Below the pieces are notes generated by a model, which saw nothing but the letters and a program-made list of their open reading frames with translations, searched no databases and was not told where the DNA came from. From DASZHJ01 sp035507155 (lineage in GTDB: Bacteria > Pseudomonadota > Alphaproteobacteria > ATCC43930 > CGMCC-115725): DNA of 15,223 nt. The stretch is taken from NCBI GenBank assembly GCA_035507155.1, contig DATJOK010000116.1:1-15223 (forward strand). Reading direction: 5' to 3'. Numbering within the stretch: position 1 is the first letter of the stretch; each line of letters starts with the position of its first letter. Position numbers and translations under genes: made by a program. This document shows, piece by piece, positions 1 through 7,025 of this stretch.

Positions 1-935
1 GCCACGATCTTCACCTTGGGAAATCCCGCCTCGTCGAGGCTGCCGCGCAGATGCCAGATGGCGGCGGCGCTGACGCCGGTGCCGACGAGGTAGCGCAGCT
101 CCGCCTCCGTCCGGTAGCCGCGGATCGCCCTGGGCTTGTGGCGCTCCAGCACCTCGTAGGAGCGCGCGAGATCGAGCCCCTCGATGTAGCGACCGCCATG
201 AGTGTCGAGGCGGAGCGACAGCTCGCCCCGGGCCGCGAGGTCGCTGAAGCGGTGGGCGACGGCCAGAGAGTCGCTGATCTCGCGGGCGAAATAGTCGACC
301 AGCACGGTCATCGGCTCGTTGGGGAAGGTCTCGCGGAACATCTCTGCCGCGCGCACCGTGGAGCCCGCATAGCCCACCAGCGCGTGCGGCATGGTGCCGC
401 GGCCCTTCTCGTTGCCAAAGAGTGCCGCCGTGGCATCGGTAGCATTGCCGATGAAGCCCACCGCCCCCACCTGGCGCTTCGCCGCCGCGGAGCCCACCGA
501 AGCCGCATAGGCCATCATCTCCGCCATCTCGGCGCCGGCGCAGTGGCGGGCATCCATGGCCAGGAAAGCGGTCTTCGGCAAATCCTCGCACATGACATAG
601 GCGTTGTAGGCGGCGACGCAGGGCGGACCCAGGCGCTGCAGGTAGAGCGTCTCCAGATCGACCAGATGAAAGAGCGAGCCGGTGATGTAGGCCATCGGCT
701 CGCCGGCGCCGACCCAGTCGCCCTCCTTGTACATGAGCTCGATCTCGAACGCGGTCTTGCGCTCCCGCGCCATCGTCTCCAGGAACTCCACCATCAGCCG
801 CGGCGTGCAGATCACCGGGCGGCGCATGAAGATGGCGTAGGTCACCTGCTTGTCGCCGAAGCGGCCGACCACGTCCTTGGTCTTCAGAAAATAGGCGTCA
901 GTGAAGCGGGCGATGTCGCGGGGTGACGGTGCCAG
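1..935 (-). CDS. Nicotinate phosphoribosyltransferase, 5' part (runs off the left edge)
   Basis: This enzyme would join nicotinate to PRPP to give nicotinate mononucleotide in NAD salvage (Preiss-Handler pathway, cytosol). I translated 311 codons on the minus strand with no stop; the C-terminal part lies beyond base 1. The translation matches the alphaproteobacterial NAPRT-like family: an N-terminal DIARFTDAYFLKT stretch (about residues 7-19), MDARHCAGAEMAEMMAYAAS (about 127-146), GFIGNATDA (160-168), and GTMPHAL (180-186), which resembles the GTxxH signature of this family. No ATG lies near the N-terminus. The reading frame has a CTG at 935-933 preceded at 5 nt by a GGGAGG Shine-Dalgarno, and relatives, as I recall them, begin Met-Leu-Ala-Pro just here. 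The only other candidate I see is a GTG at 998-996, inside the end of aroG and without a clear ribosome site. The gene begins about 35 bp after the DAHP synthase stop, so the two are probably co-transcribed. The family call is from motifs; the start is inference. Confidence 0.85.
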   Translation of the reverse strand, partial: MAPSPRDIARFTDAYFLKTKDVVGRFGDKQVTYAIFMRRPVICTPRLMVEFLETMARERKTAFEIELMYKEGDWVGAGEPMAYITGSLFHLVDLETLYLQRLGPPCVAAYNAYVMCEDLPKTAFLAMDARHCAGAEMAEMMAYAASVGSAAAKRQVGAVGFIGNATDATAALFGNEKGRGTMPHALVGYAGSTVRAAEMFRETFPNEPMTVLVDYFAREISDSLAVAHRFSDLAARGELSLRLDTHGGRYIEGLDLARSYEVLERHKPRAIRGYRTEAELRYLVGTGVSAAAIWHLRGSLDEAGFPKVKIV

Positions 936-940
936 GATCG

Positions 941-946
941 CCTCCC
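941..946 (-). promoter_or_regulatory. Shine-Dalgarno (GGGAGG) pointing to a CTG start
   Basis: The minus strand reads GGGAGG, then CGATC, then CTG. This is the strongest ribosome site near the N-terminus of the nicotinate phosphoribosyltransferase frame, and its 5-nt spacing suits CTG at 935-933. It is the main argument for a non-AUG start there. Confidence 0.55.
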
Positions 947-969
947 GAAGGTGCCAGTTTGCCGGGGGT

Positions 970-2349
970 CTAGGATGCGGCGGCGATCCGCTGCACACCG
1001 ATCCGCTTGTGCTTCAGCGCCTCGGCGAGCCAGAAGGCGAGCTCGAGAGCCTGGCTCGCATTGAGGCGCGGATCGCAGTGGGTGTGGTAGCGATCGGCGA
1101 GCGCGCTCTCGGTGATCGCCTGAGCGCCGCCGATGCATTCGGTGACGTCCTGGCCGGTCATCTCGAAATGAACGCCGCCGGCATAGGTTCCCTCCGCCTC
1201 GTGGACGGCGAAGAAGCCCTTCACCTCGGTCATGATGCGGTCGACCACCCGGGTCTTGAAGCCGGTGCTGGAGGTGACGGTGTTCCCATGCATGGGGTCG
1301 CAGCACCAGACCACCTTGCGCCCCTCGCGCTCGACGGCGCGGATGAGCACCGGCAGCTTCTGCTCCACCTTGTCGGCGCCCATGCGGGCGATGAGGGTGA
1401 GACGTCCCGGCTCGTTCTCAGGGTTGAGCACGTCGATGAGCTTCAGGAGGTCCGAGGGATCGAGGGACGGACCGCATTTCATGCCGATCGGGTTCTTGAC
1501 CCCGCGCAGGAACTCCACATGGGCGCCGTTGGTCTGGCGCGTGCGATCGCCAATCCAGAGCATATGGCCGGAGACGTCGTACCAATCGCCTGTCGTGCTG
1601 TCGATGCGGGTCAGCGCCTGCTCGTAGGGAAGCAGCAGCGCCTCGTGAGAGGTGAAGAAGTCGGTCTCGCGGATCTGCGGCGTGGTCTCCGAGGTTAGGC
1701 CCACCGCCGCCATGAAATCGAGCGTCTCCGAGAGACGGTCGGCGAGCTCCTTGTAGCGCTCGCCGGACGGACTGTTGGCGACGAAGCCCTGATTCCAGGT
1801 ATGGACGCGATGAAGATCGGCGTAGCCGCCCTGGGCGAAGGCGCGCAGTAGGTTGAGGGTCGCCGCCGACTGGTTGTAGGCCTGCACCATGCGCTGGGGA
1901 TCGGGCCGCCGCGCCGCCTCGGTGAACTCCATCCCATTGATGATGTCGCCGCGGTAGGACGGCAGCGTGACGCCGTTCTGGGTCTCGGTGTCGGCCGAGC
2001 GGGGCTTGGCGAACTGACCCGCCATGCGGCTCACCTTCACCACCGGACAGGTGGCGCCGAAGGTCAGCACGACCGCCATCTGCAGCAGCACTCGGAAGGT
2101 GTCGCGGATGTTGTTGGGGTGGAACTCGGCAAAGCTCTCGGCGCAGTCGCCGCCCTGCAGCAGGAAGGACTTGCCCTCCGCCACGTTGCCGAGCGCCCGC
2201 TTCAGGCGCCGCGCCTCGCCGGCAAACACCAGCGGCGGATAGTTCCGGAGCGTCTTCTCGACGCTCTCCAGCGCCGCCTCGTCGGGGTATTCGGGAAGCT
2301 GGCGGACCGGCATGCTCCGCCAGCCGTCGGGGGTCCATTTCTGTGCCAT
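970..2349 (-). CDS. 3-deoxy-7-phosphoheptulonate (DAHP) synthase, class II
   Basis: It condenses phosphoenolpyruvate with erythrose 4-phosphate, the first step of the shikimate pathway to aromatic amino acids (cytosol). The 459-residue product has the usual class II length and carries its hallmarks: LLQGGDCAESF (metal-binding Cys about 69), KVSRMAGQFAKPRS (about 105-118), RETDFFTSHEALLLPYE (about 227-243), GVKNPIGMKCGPS (about 283-295), WCCDPMHGNT (His about 354), GGVHFEMTG (Glu about 396) and HCDPRLNASQ (Asp about 426). The Cys, His, Glu and Asp metal ligands known for this class are all present. I chose ATG at 2349 because GAGGG sits 5 nt upstream and relatives begin MAQKWTP; an in-frame GTG four codons earlier is itself part of that ribosome site. 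Class II enzymes are often feedback-regulated, but nothing here shows by which amino acid. The nicotinate phosphoribosyltransferase follows closely. A possible promoter lies at 2391-2419. Confidence 0.96.
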   Translation of the reverse strand: MAQKWTPDGWRSMPVRQLPEYPDEAALESVEKTLRNYPPLVFAGEARRLKRALGNVAEGKSFLLQGGDCAESFAEFHPNNIRDTFRVLLQMAVVLTFGATCPVVKVSRMAGQFAKPRSADTETQNGVTLPSYRGDIINGMEFTEAARRPDPQRMVQAYNQSAATLNLLRAFAQGGYADLHRVHTWNQGFVANSPSGERYKELADRLSETLDFMAAVGLTSETTPQIRETDFFTSHEALLLPYEQALTRIDSTTGDWYDVSGHMLWIGDRTRQTNGAHVEFLRGVKNPIGMKCGPSLDPSDLLKLIDVLNPENEPGRLTLIARMGADKVEQKLPVLIRAVEREGRKVVWCCDPMHGNTVTSSTGFKTRVVDRIMTEVKGFFAVHEAEGTYAGGVHFEMTGQDVTECIGGAQAITESALADRYHTHCDPRLNASQALELAFWLAEALKHKRIGVQRIAAAS

Positions 2350-2390
2350 CACGGCCCTCACACGCGCCCTTCCGGCGGCGCAAACCCTAG

Positions 2391-2419
2391 CCTATAGCGC
2401 GATCCGCCGGGCGATGCAA
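2391..2419 (-). promoter_or_regulatory. Possible sigma70-type promoter for the DAHP synthase gene
   Basis: The minus strand has TTGCAT (2419-2414), a 17-bp spacer and TATAGG (2396-2391), about 40 bp before the start codon. The -10 matches four of six consensus bases and the -35 three of six, so the call rests mainly on spacing and position. It would let aroG be transcribed independently of the DUF2272 gene upstream. Confidence 0.4.
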
Positions 2420-2477
2420 AGGGCGGCAGAACGAGGCAAATCCTGTCGATTTTTTTCGCTCCTGCACCCGACCCAGG

Positions 2478-3263
2478 CTACTGGTCCCGCGCCGGCTCCG
2501 CATCCGCGTCGTAGAGCACCTGCAGCACGACGAACCAGGGGTCGCGCTCATCGAGCACCGGACCGCCGGGACTGGCGAGGGTGCCGGCGTCGGTGACGGG
2601 AACGCTGCTCATGACGACGGCGTCGTGGACGTTGCCGCCGATGACATCGAGGCTGCCGGGATGAGTGGCGACGACGATCGCGCAGTGACCCGGCCAGAGA
2701 TAGGGGGTCGGCAGATCAGCGAAACGGAGGGCGCGGGCGGCGTAGCGGCCGCGGCAGAGGAGATCGCCGGGCTTCGGCGCGTAGCTGTCCGGCGCGTGGG
2801 CGCGCAGCACCGGCGATTTTCCCGCTGCCGCGGCGTTGACGTAGGTCGCGTGGTTGGCGGCATAGGGAAAGCGGTCGCCGGCGCCCGCGATCCGCATGAC
2901 ATAGGAGATGAAGGCGGCGGACCAGGCGTAGCGGCCATCGTCCTCCGCGGGAAACACCGCGCCCTTCTGATCGTGCTTGCCGGTCCAGCGGGATTCCGGA
3001 CTGCCCGCATCGATCCCGATCCACCAGTACTCGCCGACCCGCTGCCAGAGGCCGGGCTCGCGCTCCGGCTTCTCCGCCGGCGTCGCCGCCTCCTGCGCGG
3101 TCGCGTCCGTCACCGAGCCGAAGAGCCGCCACTCGCGGAGCGCGATCGCCACCGCATCCTCGCGCGTGAAGGGCTCGTAGGGTTTGCTGGCGAAGTCAGG
3201 CACATGGCTCGGCACGCAGCCGGCAAGGACGAGCGCAAGAAGGAGAGCCGCGCGACGAAGCAT
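2478..3263 (-). CDS. DUF2272-family lipoprotein with CHAP/NlpC-like motifs
   Basis: Function is unknown. The 261-residue product starts with MLRRAALLLALVLAGC, a lipoprotein signal with lipobox LAGC (acylated Cys about 16), so it should be anchored in an envelope membrane facing the periplasm. The body reads like a papain-fold (CHAP/NlpC-P60) peptidase: YAWSAAFISYVM (about 113-124), where peptidases have W-C-A-A-F, KPGDLLC (164-170), PGHCAIVVATH (His about 193) and DVIGGN (Asn about 211). The nucleophile position holds Ser (about 115), not Cys. From memory this matches the DUF2272 family pattern. I chose ATG at 3263 because it gives a compact signal peptide; a GTG at 3281 would add six residues, and neither start has a strong ribosome site. 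It lies between ndh and aroG on the same strand, with a palindrome at 3311-3333 separating it from ndh. Confidence 0.82.
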   Translation of the reverse strand: MLRRAALLLALVLAGCVPSHVPDFASKPYEPFTREDAVAIALREWRLFGSVTDATAQEAATPAEKPEREPGLWQRVGEYWWIGIDAGSPESRWTGKHDQKGAVFPAEDDGRYAWSAAFISYVMRIAGAGDRFPYAANHATYVNAAAAGKSPVLRAHAPDSYAPKPGDLLCRGRYAARALRFADLPTPYLWPGHCAIVVATHPGSLDVIGGNVHDAVVMSSVPVTDAGTLASPGGPVLDERDPWFVVLQVLYDADAEPARDQ

Positions 3264-3310
3264 CGCCGCATGCGATGCCACGCTTCATCGATGGGTTCAA
3301 GAGACCTCGA

Positions 3311-3333
3311 CTCTCTCCCCGGCGGGGAGAGGG
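3311..3333. repeat. Short intergenic palindrome (CTCTCCCC-GGC-GGGGAGAG)
   Basis: A perfect 8-bp inverted repeat (3313-3320 with 3324-3331) around a 3-base loop, extended by one G-T and one C-G pair to 10 bp. It lies in the 78-bp gap between the ndh stop and the DUF2272 start. Neither strand has a T-run after the stem, so it is not a classical terminator. Similar CTCTCCCC-type palindromes are common between genes in alphaproteobacterial genomes, and I read it as one of those. Confidence 0.6.
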
Positions 3334-3341
3334 ATTCTCGG

Positions 3342-4664
3342 TCAATGCAATTTCACCTGCGGCTCGGTGCGGCGGGTGATCATCCGCGCCAGCGTGTCGA
3401 GGGCGACCTTGCTGAAGCCGTGCAGCGCATACTCGTGCATCTTGTAGAGCGAGACGTACATGAAGCGGGCGAAGAGCCCTTCCACCATGATGCTGCCGCC
3501 GATCAGATTGCCCATCAGGCTGCCGACGGTGCTGTGGCGGCCGAGCGAGACCAGCGAGCCGAAGTCGCGGTACTGGTAGGGGCGCGGCGCCTCGCCTTGG
3601 AGGTAGCGCGGGAGCTCGCGGAAGAGATGCGATGCCTGCTGATGCGCCGCCTGGGCGCGGGGCGGCACCGTTCCCTCGGTGCCAAGCCACGGGCAGGAGG
3701 CGCAGTCGCCGAGAGCGAAGACGCCGTCGTCCCGCGTCGTCTGCAGGCTCGGCCGCACCACGAGCTGATTGAGGCGGTTGGCTTCGAGACCCGCGAGATC
3801 GCGCAGGAACGCCGGCGCCTTGACGCCGGCTGCCCAGACCACCAGCTCCGCGGGAATGGCGCGGCCATCGGAGAGACGCACTCCCGTTGCCGTCACCTCG
3901 GCGACCCGCGCCCCTGTCATCACGTGGATCCGGCGCTCCGCCAGCAGCTTCTGGGTCGCCTCGGAGATCCGCGCGGGCAGCGCCGGCAGGATGCGATCGG
4001 CAGCCTCGATGACGGTGAGACGGATGTCCCGCTCGGGATCGATGCGGTCGAGGCCGTAGGCCACCAGCTCCCGCGTGGTCTTGTGCAGCTCGGCGGCGAG
4101 CTCGACCCCGGTGGCGCCGGCGCCGATGATCGCGACCTGAAGCTGCTCCGGGCGGAGCGGCTCCGCCTGCGACTGGGCGCGCATGCAGGCGTTGACCAGG
4201 CGGCGATGGAAGCGCGCCGCCTCGCTTGGCGTGTCCAGCATCACCGCATGCCGGGCGGCGCCGGGCGTGCCGAAGTCGTTGGTGATGCCGCCCACCGCCA
4301 CCACCAGCACGTCGTAAGGACAGCGATGGCGCGGCGTGACCTCGGCGCCATCCTCGTCGACGAAGGGCGCGATCTCCACCTCGCGGCGCTCGCGATCGAG
4401 CCCGATCATCTCGCCAACGAGATAGCGGAAGTTATGCCAGTGCGCCTGTGCGAGATAGTCGAGCTCGTGCTGGCCGAGATCCATGCTGCCGGCAGCGACC
4501 TCGTGCAGCAGCGGCTTCCAGAGATGGGCGCGCGCCTTGTCGATGAGGGTCACCTGGGCGCGCCCGCGCCGGCCGAGGCGGTCGCCGAGACGGGTCGCGA
4601 GCTCCAGCCCGCCGGCGCCACCGCCGACGATGATGATACGCGGCGGGGCCGGCGACGAGATCAT
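3342..4664 (-). CDS. ndh: Type II NADH dehydrogenase (NDH-2), FAD-dependent
   Basis: It passes electrons from NADH to membrane quinone without pumping protons. The 440-residue length is typical. There are two dinucleotide-binding motifs: IIIVGGGAGGLELA for FAD (about 10-23) and VAIIGAGATGVELAAEL for NADH (about 177-193). The second FAD motif is VFALGDCA (about 315-322). AQAAHQ (337-342) fits the AQxAxQ quinone-site motif of NDH-2. The last 70 residues (SLMGNLIGGSIMVEGLFARF, then MYVSLYKMHEYALHGF) are the amphipathic C-terminal membrane-binding region. I took ATG at 4664, 24 bp after the glutathione S-transferase stop and followed at once by MISSPAPPRIIIVGGG. It is the last gene of a gor, gst, ndh run. 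A non-respiratory pyridine nucleotide-disulphide oxidoreductase is less likely, because no redox-active CxxxxC or CxxC is visible. Confidence 0.93.
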   Translation of the reverse strand: MISSPAPPRIIIVGGGAGGLELATRLGDRLGRRGRAQVTLIDKARAHLWKPLLHEVAAGSMDLGQHELDYLAQAHWHNFRYLVGEMIGLDRERREVEIAPFVDEDGAEVTPRHRCPYDVLVVAVGGITNDFGTPGAARHAVMLDTPSEAARFHRRLVNACMRAQSQAEPLRPEQLQVAIIGAGATGVELAAELHKTTRELVAYGLDRIDPERDIRLTVIEAADRILPALPARISEATQKLLAERRIHVMTGARVAEVTATGVRLSDGRAIPAELVVWAAGVKAPAFLRDLAGLEANRLNQLVVRPSLQTTRDDGVFALGDCASCPWLGTEGTVPPRAQAAHQQASHLFRELPRYLQGEAPRPYQYRDFGSLVSLGRHSTVGSLMGNLIGGSIMVEGLFARFMYVSLYKMHEYALHGFSKVALDTLARMITRRTEPQVKLH

Positions 4665-4688
4665 CGCCGGCCCGCCAACCGCGTCCCG

Positions 4689-5321
4689 CTACTGCAGCAG
4701 GATGCTCTTCTCACGCTCGAGGATCTTGCGCACCGCCGGCCGGGCCAGCATGCGGTCCTTCCAGGCGGTGTAATGCTTGAGCTCCTCCATCGGCAACTTG
4801 ATCCGCTTGCCCCAGCCGTAGAACACCAGCGTGTAGGGATCGCAGACGGTGAACTGGTCGCCCTGCACCCACTGCTTGTCGCCGATGATGCCGTCGATCT
4901 CCTGCAGAAAGGTCCAGAAATTCTTGCGGCCGGTCTCCTTGATCGCCGGATGGGTGCTAGCGTCCTCGGCGAAGCGCTCGGGCCGGCTGATGTGAGTGAA
5001 GCTCGGATGCACGAGGTTGGAGAGCCAGGCCATGTGCGAGATGCAGCGCGCCTCGCCGGCCGGATCCTTCGGCCACAGCTTCTTGTCCGGATAGGAGAGC
5101 GCAAGATAGCTCAGGATCGCGGTGTTCTCGGTGAGAACGGAGCCGTCATCGAGCTTGAGCGCCGGCACCTTGGCGCGGGGATTGATCTTGAGATAGGCCT
5201 CGGTCTTCTGCTCGCCGTCGGCCAGGGCGACCGGCTTCGACTCATAGGGAGCGCCGGATTCCTCGATGGCAATGTGGGACGCCATGGAACAGGCGCCGGC
5301 ACCGTAATAGAGCGTCAACAT
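4689..5321 (-). CDS. Glutathione S-transferase, beta-class-like
   Basis: It would conjugate or exchange glutathione with electrophiles or mixed disulphides in the cytosol; the physiological substrate cannot be told. The 210-residue product begins MLTLYYGAGACSMASHIAIE, and Cys11 sits where bacterial beta-class enzymes have their catalytic cysteine. The thioredoxin-like domain continues with KVPALKLDDG (51-60, cis-Pro about 53) and TENTAIL (64-70), the glutathione gamma-glutamyl site. The all-helical C-terminal domain runs from about 90 to the end and contains the N-capping-type stretch FTVCDPYTLVF. I chose ATG at 5321: GGAGG lies 7 nt upstream and the thioredoxin fold begins at once; a longer frame up to 5444 would add 41 residues of repeat-derived sequence. 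Upstream lie a palindromic repeat and then glutathione reductase; ndh follows after 24 bp. Confidence 0.93.
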   Translation of the reverse strand: MLTLYYGAGACSMASHIAIEESGAPYESKPVALADGEQKTEAYLKINPRAKVPALKLDDGSVLTENTAILSYLALSYPDKKLWPKDPAGEARCISHMAWLSNLVHPSFTHISRPERFAEDASTHPAIKETGRKNFWTFLQEIDGIIGDKQWVQGDQFTVCDPYTLVFYGWGKRIKLPMEELKHYTAWKDRMLARPAVRKILEREKSILLQ

Positions 5322-5413
5322 GGGCGAGCCTCCGGGATGTTCTGAGTCCCGGGAGTTTGCCGCCTCCCCCGCCGTCTGTCCACGGGCCCCTCGCTGCAGG
5401 AGCATCTCGCGTG

Positions 5414-5496
5414 CTTCGAGACGGACCCTTCGGGTCCTCAGCATGAGGAACGCCGGGGCCTCGCTCTCGCCTCACCCTGAGGAGGCCGTCTCGAAG
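5414..5496. repeat. 83-bp palindromic intergenic repeat
   Basis: The outer arms CTTCGAGACGG (5414-5424) and CCGTCTCGAAG (5486-5496) are a perfect 11-bp inverted repeat. Inside are three small hairpins: GGACCC-TTC-GGGTCC (5423-5437), CCTCA-GCA-TGAGG (5436-5448) and CCTCA-CCC-TGAGG (5470-5482). The architecture matches the abundant intergenic palindromes of alphaproteobacteria such as Bradyrhizobium, as I remember them. It fills the gap between the gor stop and the glutathione S-transferase start, and could act as an RNA structure, a partial terminator or a simple mobile repeat. Confidence 0.85.
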
Positions 5497-5522
5497 GGCG
5501 CACGATCGATATGCAGCGCCCC

Positions 5523-6905
5523 CTACTCCGCCGCCTGAGCGTCCGGCTCCGGCACCTTGTCGCGCATGGTGACGAACTCCTCGGCGGCGGTGGGGTGGAT
5601 GCCGATGGTGCGGTCGAACTGCTTCTTGGTGGCGCCGCAAGTGATGGCGATGGCGATCCCTTGGATGATCTCGGCGGCGTCGCGGCCCACCATGTGGCAG
5701 CCGAGCACGCGGTCGGTCTTGCGATCGACCACCAGCTTCATCATCGTGCGCTCGCTCCGGCCGGAGAGCGTGTTCTTCATCGGACGGAAGCGGGCACGGT
5801 AGATGTCGATCATGCCATGGGTCTGCCGTGCCGCCTCCTCGGTGAGGCCCACGGTGCCGACGGTCGGCTGGCTGAAGACCGCGCTCGCCACGTTGCGGTG
5901 ATCGACCGTCATCGGATTGTCGTTGAACAGCGTCTCCACCACCGCGCGGCCCTCGGCGATCGCCACCGGCGTGAGATTGAGCCGGTCGGTGACGTCGCCC
6001 ACGGCATAGATCGAGGGGACGGTGGTGCGGGAGCCCTCGTCGACCGCGACGGCGCCCGCCTTGTTGAGCTGGACGCCGGCCTCCGCGAGACCCAGATTCT
6101 CGGTATTCGGCCGCCGTCCGGTAGCGTAGAGAATCTCGTCGACCGTCAGCTTGGTGCCGGCCTTGGTGCAGGCCATCAGGCCTTCCGGCGTGCGATCGAT
6201 GCGAGTGATCTCGGTGCGGGGATGGATGGCGATCCCGCGCGACTGCAGCTCCTCGCTGAGCACCGTGCGGATGTCCTCGTCGAAGCCGCGGAGGATGCGA
6301 TCGCCGCGGATCATGATGGTGACGTCGACGCCGAGCAGGCGGAAGATGCCGGCGAACTCCACCGCGATGTAGCCGCCGCCGACGATCAGAATGCGCTTCG
6401 GCAGCTCCCTGAGATCGAGCGCCTCGTTGGAGGTGATGGCGTGCTCGATGCCGGGAATCTTCGGCAGCTCCGGCCGGCCGCCGGTGGCGACCAGGATGTT
6501 GGCGGCGGTGACGCGCCGCCCGGCCACTTCGACGGTATGCGGATCGACGACCCGCGCGTGCGCGTCGATGATCTGCACCTTCGACGCGTTCAGCATGTTG
6601 ATGTAGATGCCGTTGAGGCGATCGAGCTCCTTGTCCTTGGCGGCGATGAGGCGCGGCCAGTCGAAGCGCCGCTCGCCGAGGCTCCAGCCGTAACCGGCCG
6701 CATCCTCGAAGGCGTCGGCGAACTCGGCGCCATAGACCAGGAGCTTCTTCGGCACGCAGCCGCGCAGCACGCAGGTGCCTCCGACGCGAACGGATTCGGC
6801 GATCGCCACCCGTGCACCGTAGGAGCCGGCGCGCCGCGACGCGGCGACCCCGCCGGAGCCCGCGCCAATGGTGAAGAGGTCGACATCATAGTCAGCCATG
6901 CTCAT
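5523..6905 (-). CDS. gor: Glutathione-disulphide reductase
   Basis: It reduces oxidised glutathione with NADPH, keeping the cytosolic thiol pool reduced. The 460-residue product shows the FAD motif LFTIGAGSGG (10-19), the redox disulphide GGTCVLRGCVPKK (Cys45 and Cys50), ATGGRP (140-145), the NADPH motif GGGYIAVEFAG (176-186), YAVGD of the second FAD motif, and HPTAAEE (His437 and Glu442), the catalytic pair on the dimer interface. Arg200 and Arg206 in IMIRGDRILRGFD match the arginines that bind the NADPH 2'-phosphate, which separates it from dihydrolipoamide dehydrogenase; CVLRGC also fits Gor rather than MerA. The start could be ATG 6905 or ATG 6899 (MADYDVDLF); a GGGAG lies upstream, 3 nt from the first and 9 nt from the second, and relatives favour the second. 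It diverges from rluA and heads the gor, gst, ndh run. Confidence 0.96.
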   Translation of the reverse strand: MSMADYDVDLFTIGAGSGGVAASRRAGSYGARVAIAESVRVGGTCVLRGCVPKKLLVYGAEFADAFEDAAGYGWSLGERRFDWPRLIAAKDKELDRLNGIYINMLNASKVQIIDAHARVVDPHTVEVAGRRVTAANILVATGGRPELPKIPGIEHAITSNEALDLRELPKRILIVGGGYIAVEFAGIFRLLGVDVTIMIRGDRILRGFDEDIRTVLSEELQSRGIAIHPRTEITRIDRTPEGLMACTKAGTKLTVDEILYATGRRPNTENLGLAEAGVQLNKAGAVAVDEGSRTTVPSIYAVGDVTDRLNLTPVAIAEGRAVVETLFNDNPMTVDHRNVASAVFSQPTVGTVGLTEEAARQTHGMIDIYRARFRPMKNTLSGRSERTMMKLVVDRKTDRVLGCHMVGRDAAEIIQGIAIAITCGATKKQFDRTIGIHPTAAEEFVTMRDKVPEPDAQAAE

Positions 6906-7002
6906 GCTCTCCCGAACGGCTCGGCGTCAGTGTTGCCCAGGGGACGGCAAAACGGTAGGGGAAGATATGGGACGCGGACGGCGATCGCAGCGATCGGCGC
7001 AG

Positions 7003-7017
7003 CCCTGCCATGCAGGG
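7003..7017 (+). promoter_or_regulatory. Small hairpin covering the rluA-family ribosome site
   Basis: CCCTGC-CAT-GCAGGG is a perfect 6-bp stem. Its right arm contains most of the GGGGA Shine-Dalgarno (7015-7019) of the pseudouridine synthase gene that starts at 7026. If it folds in the mRNA it would partly hide the ribosome site. Regulation is inference only. Confidence 0.35.
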
Positions 7018-7025
7018 GAAGCTTC

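Noticed and set aside
51..926. 291-codon plus-strand open frame at the left end
   Set aside because: The opposite strand encodes a recognisable nicotinate phosphoribosyltransferase over the same bases; the plus-strand product has no motifs.
2625..5345. 906-codon open frame on the plus strand
   Set aside because: It is antisense to the DUF2272, ndh and gst genes, which all show conserved motifs. Its translation is Arg/Ala/His/Asp-rich with no known motif, the usual product of GC-biased third codon positions on the opposite strand.
5322..5444. N-terminal extension of the glutathione S-transferase by 41 residues
   Set aside because: The extra part is encoded by the palindromic repeat region, is not transferase-like, and a good ribosome site precedes the ATG at 5321.
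5511..7025. 505-codon open frame fused in front of the pseudouridine synthase
   Set aside because: It is the antisense of gor. The ribosome site and domain start place the true start at 7026.
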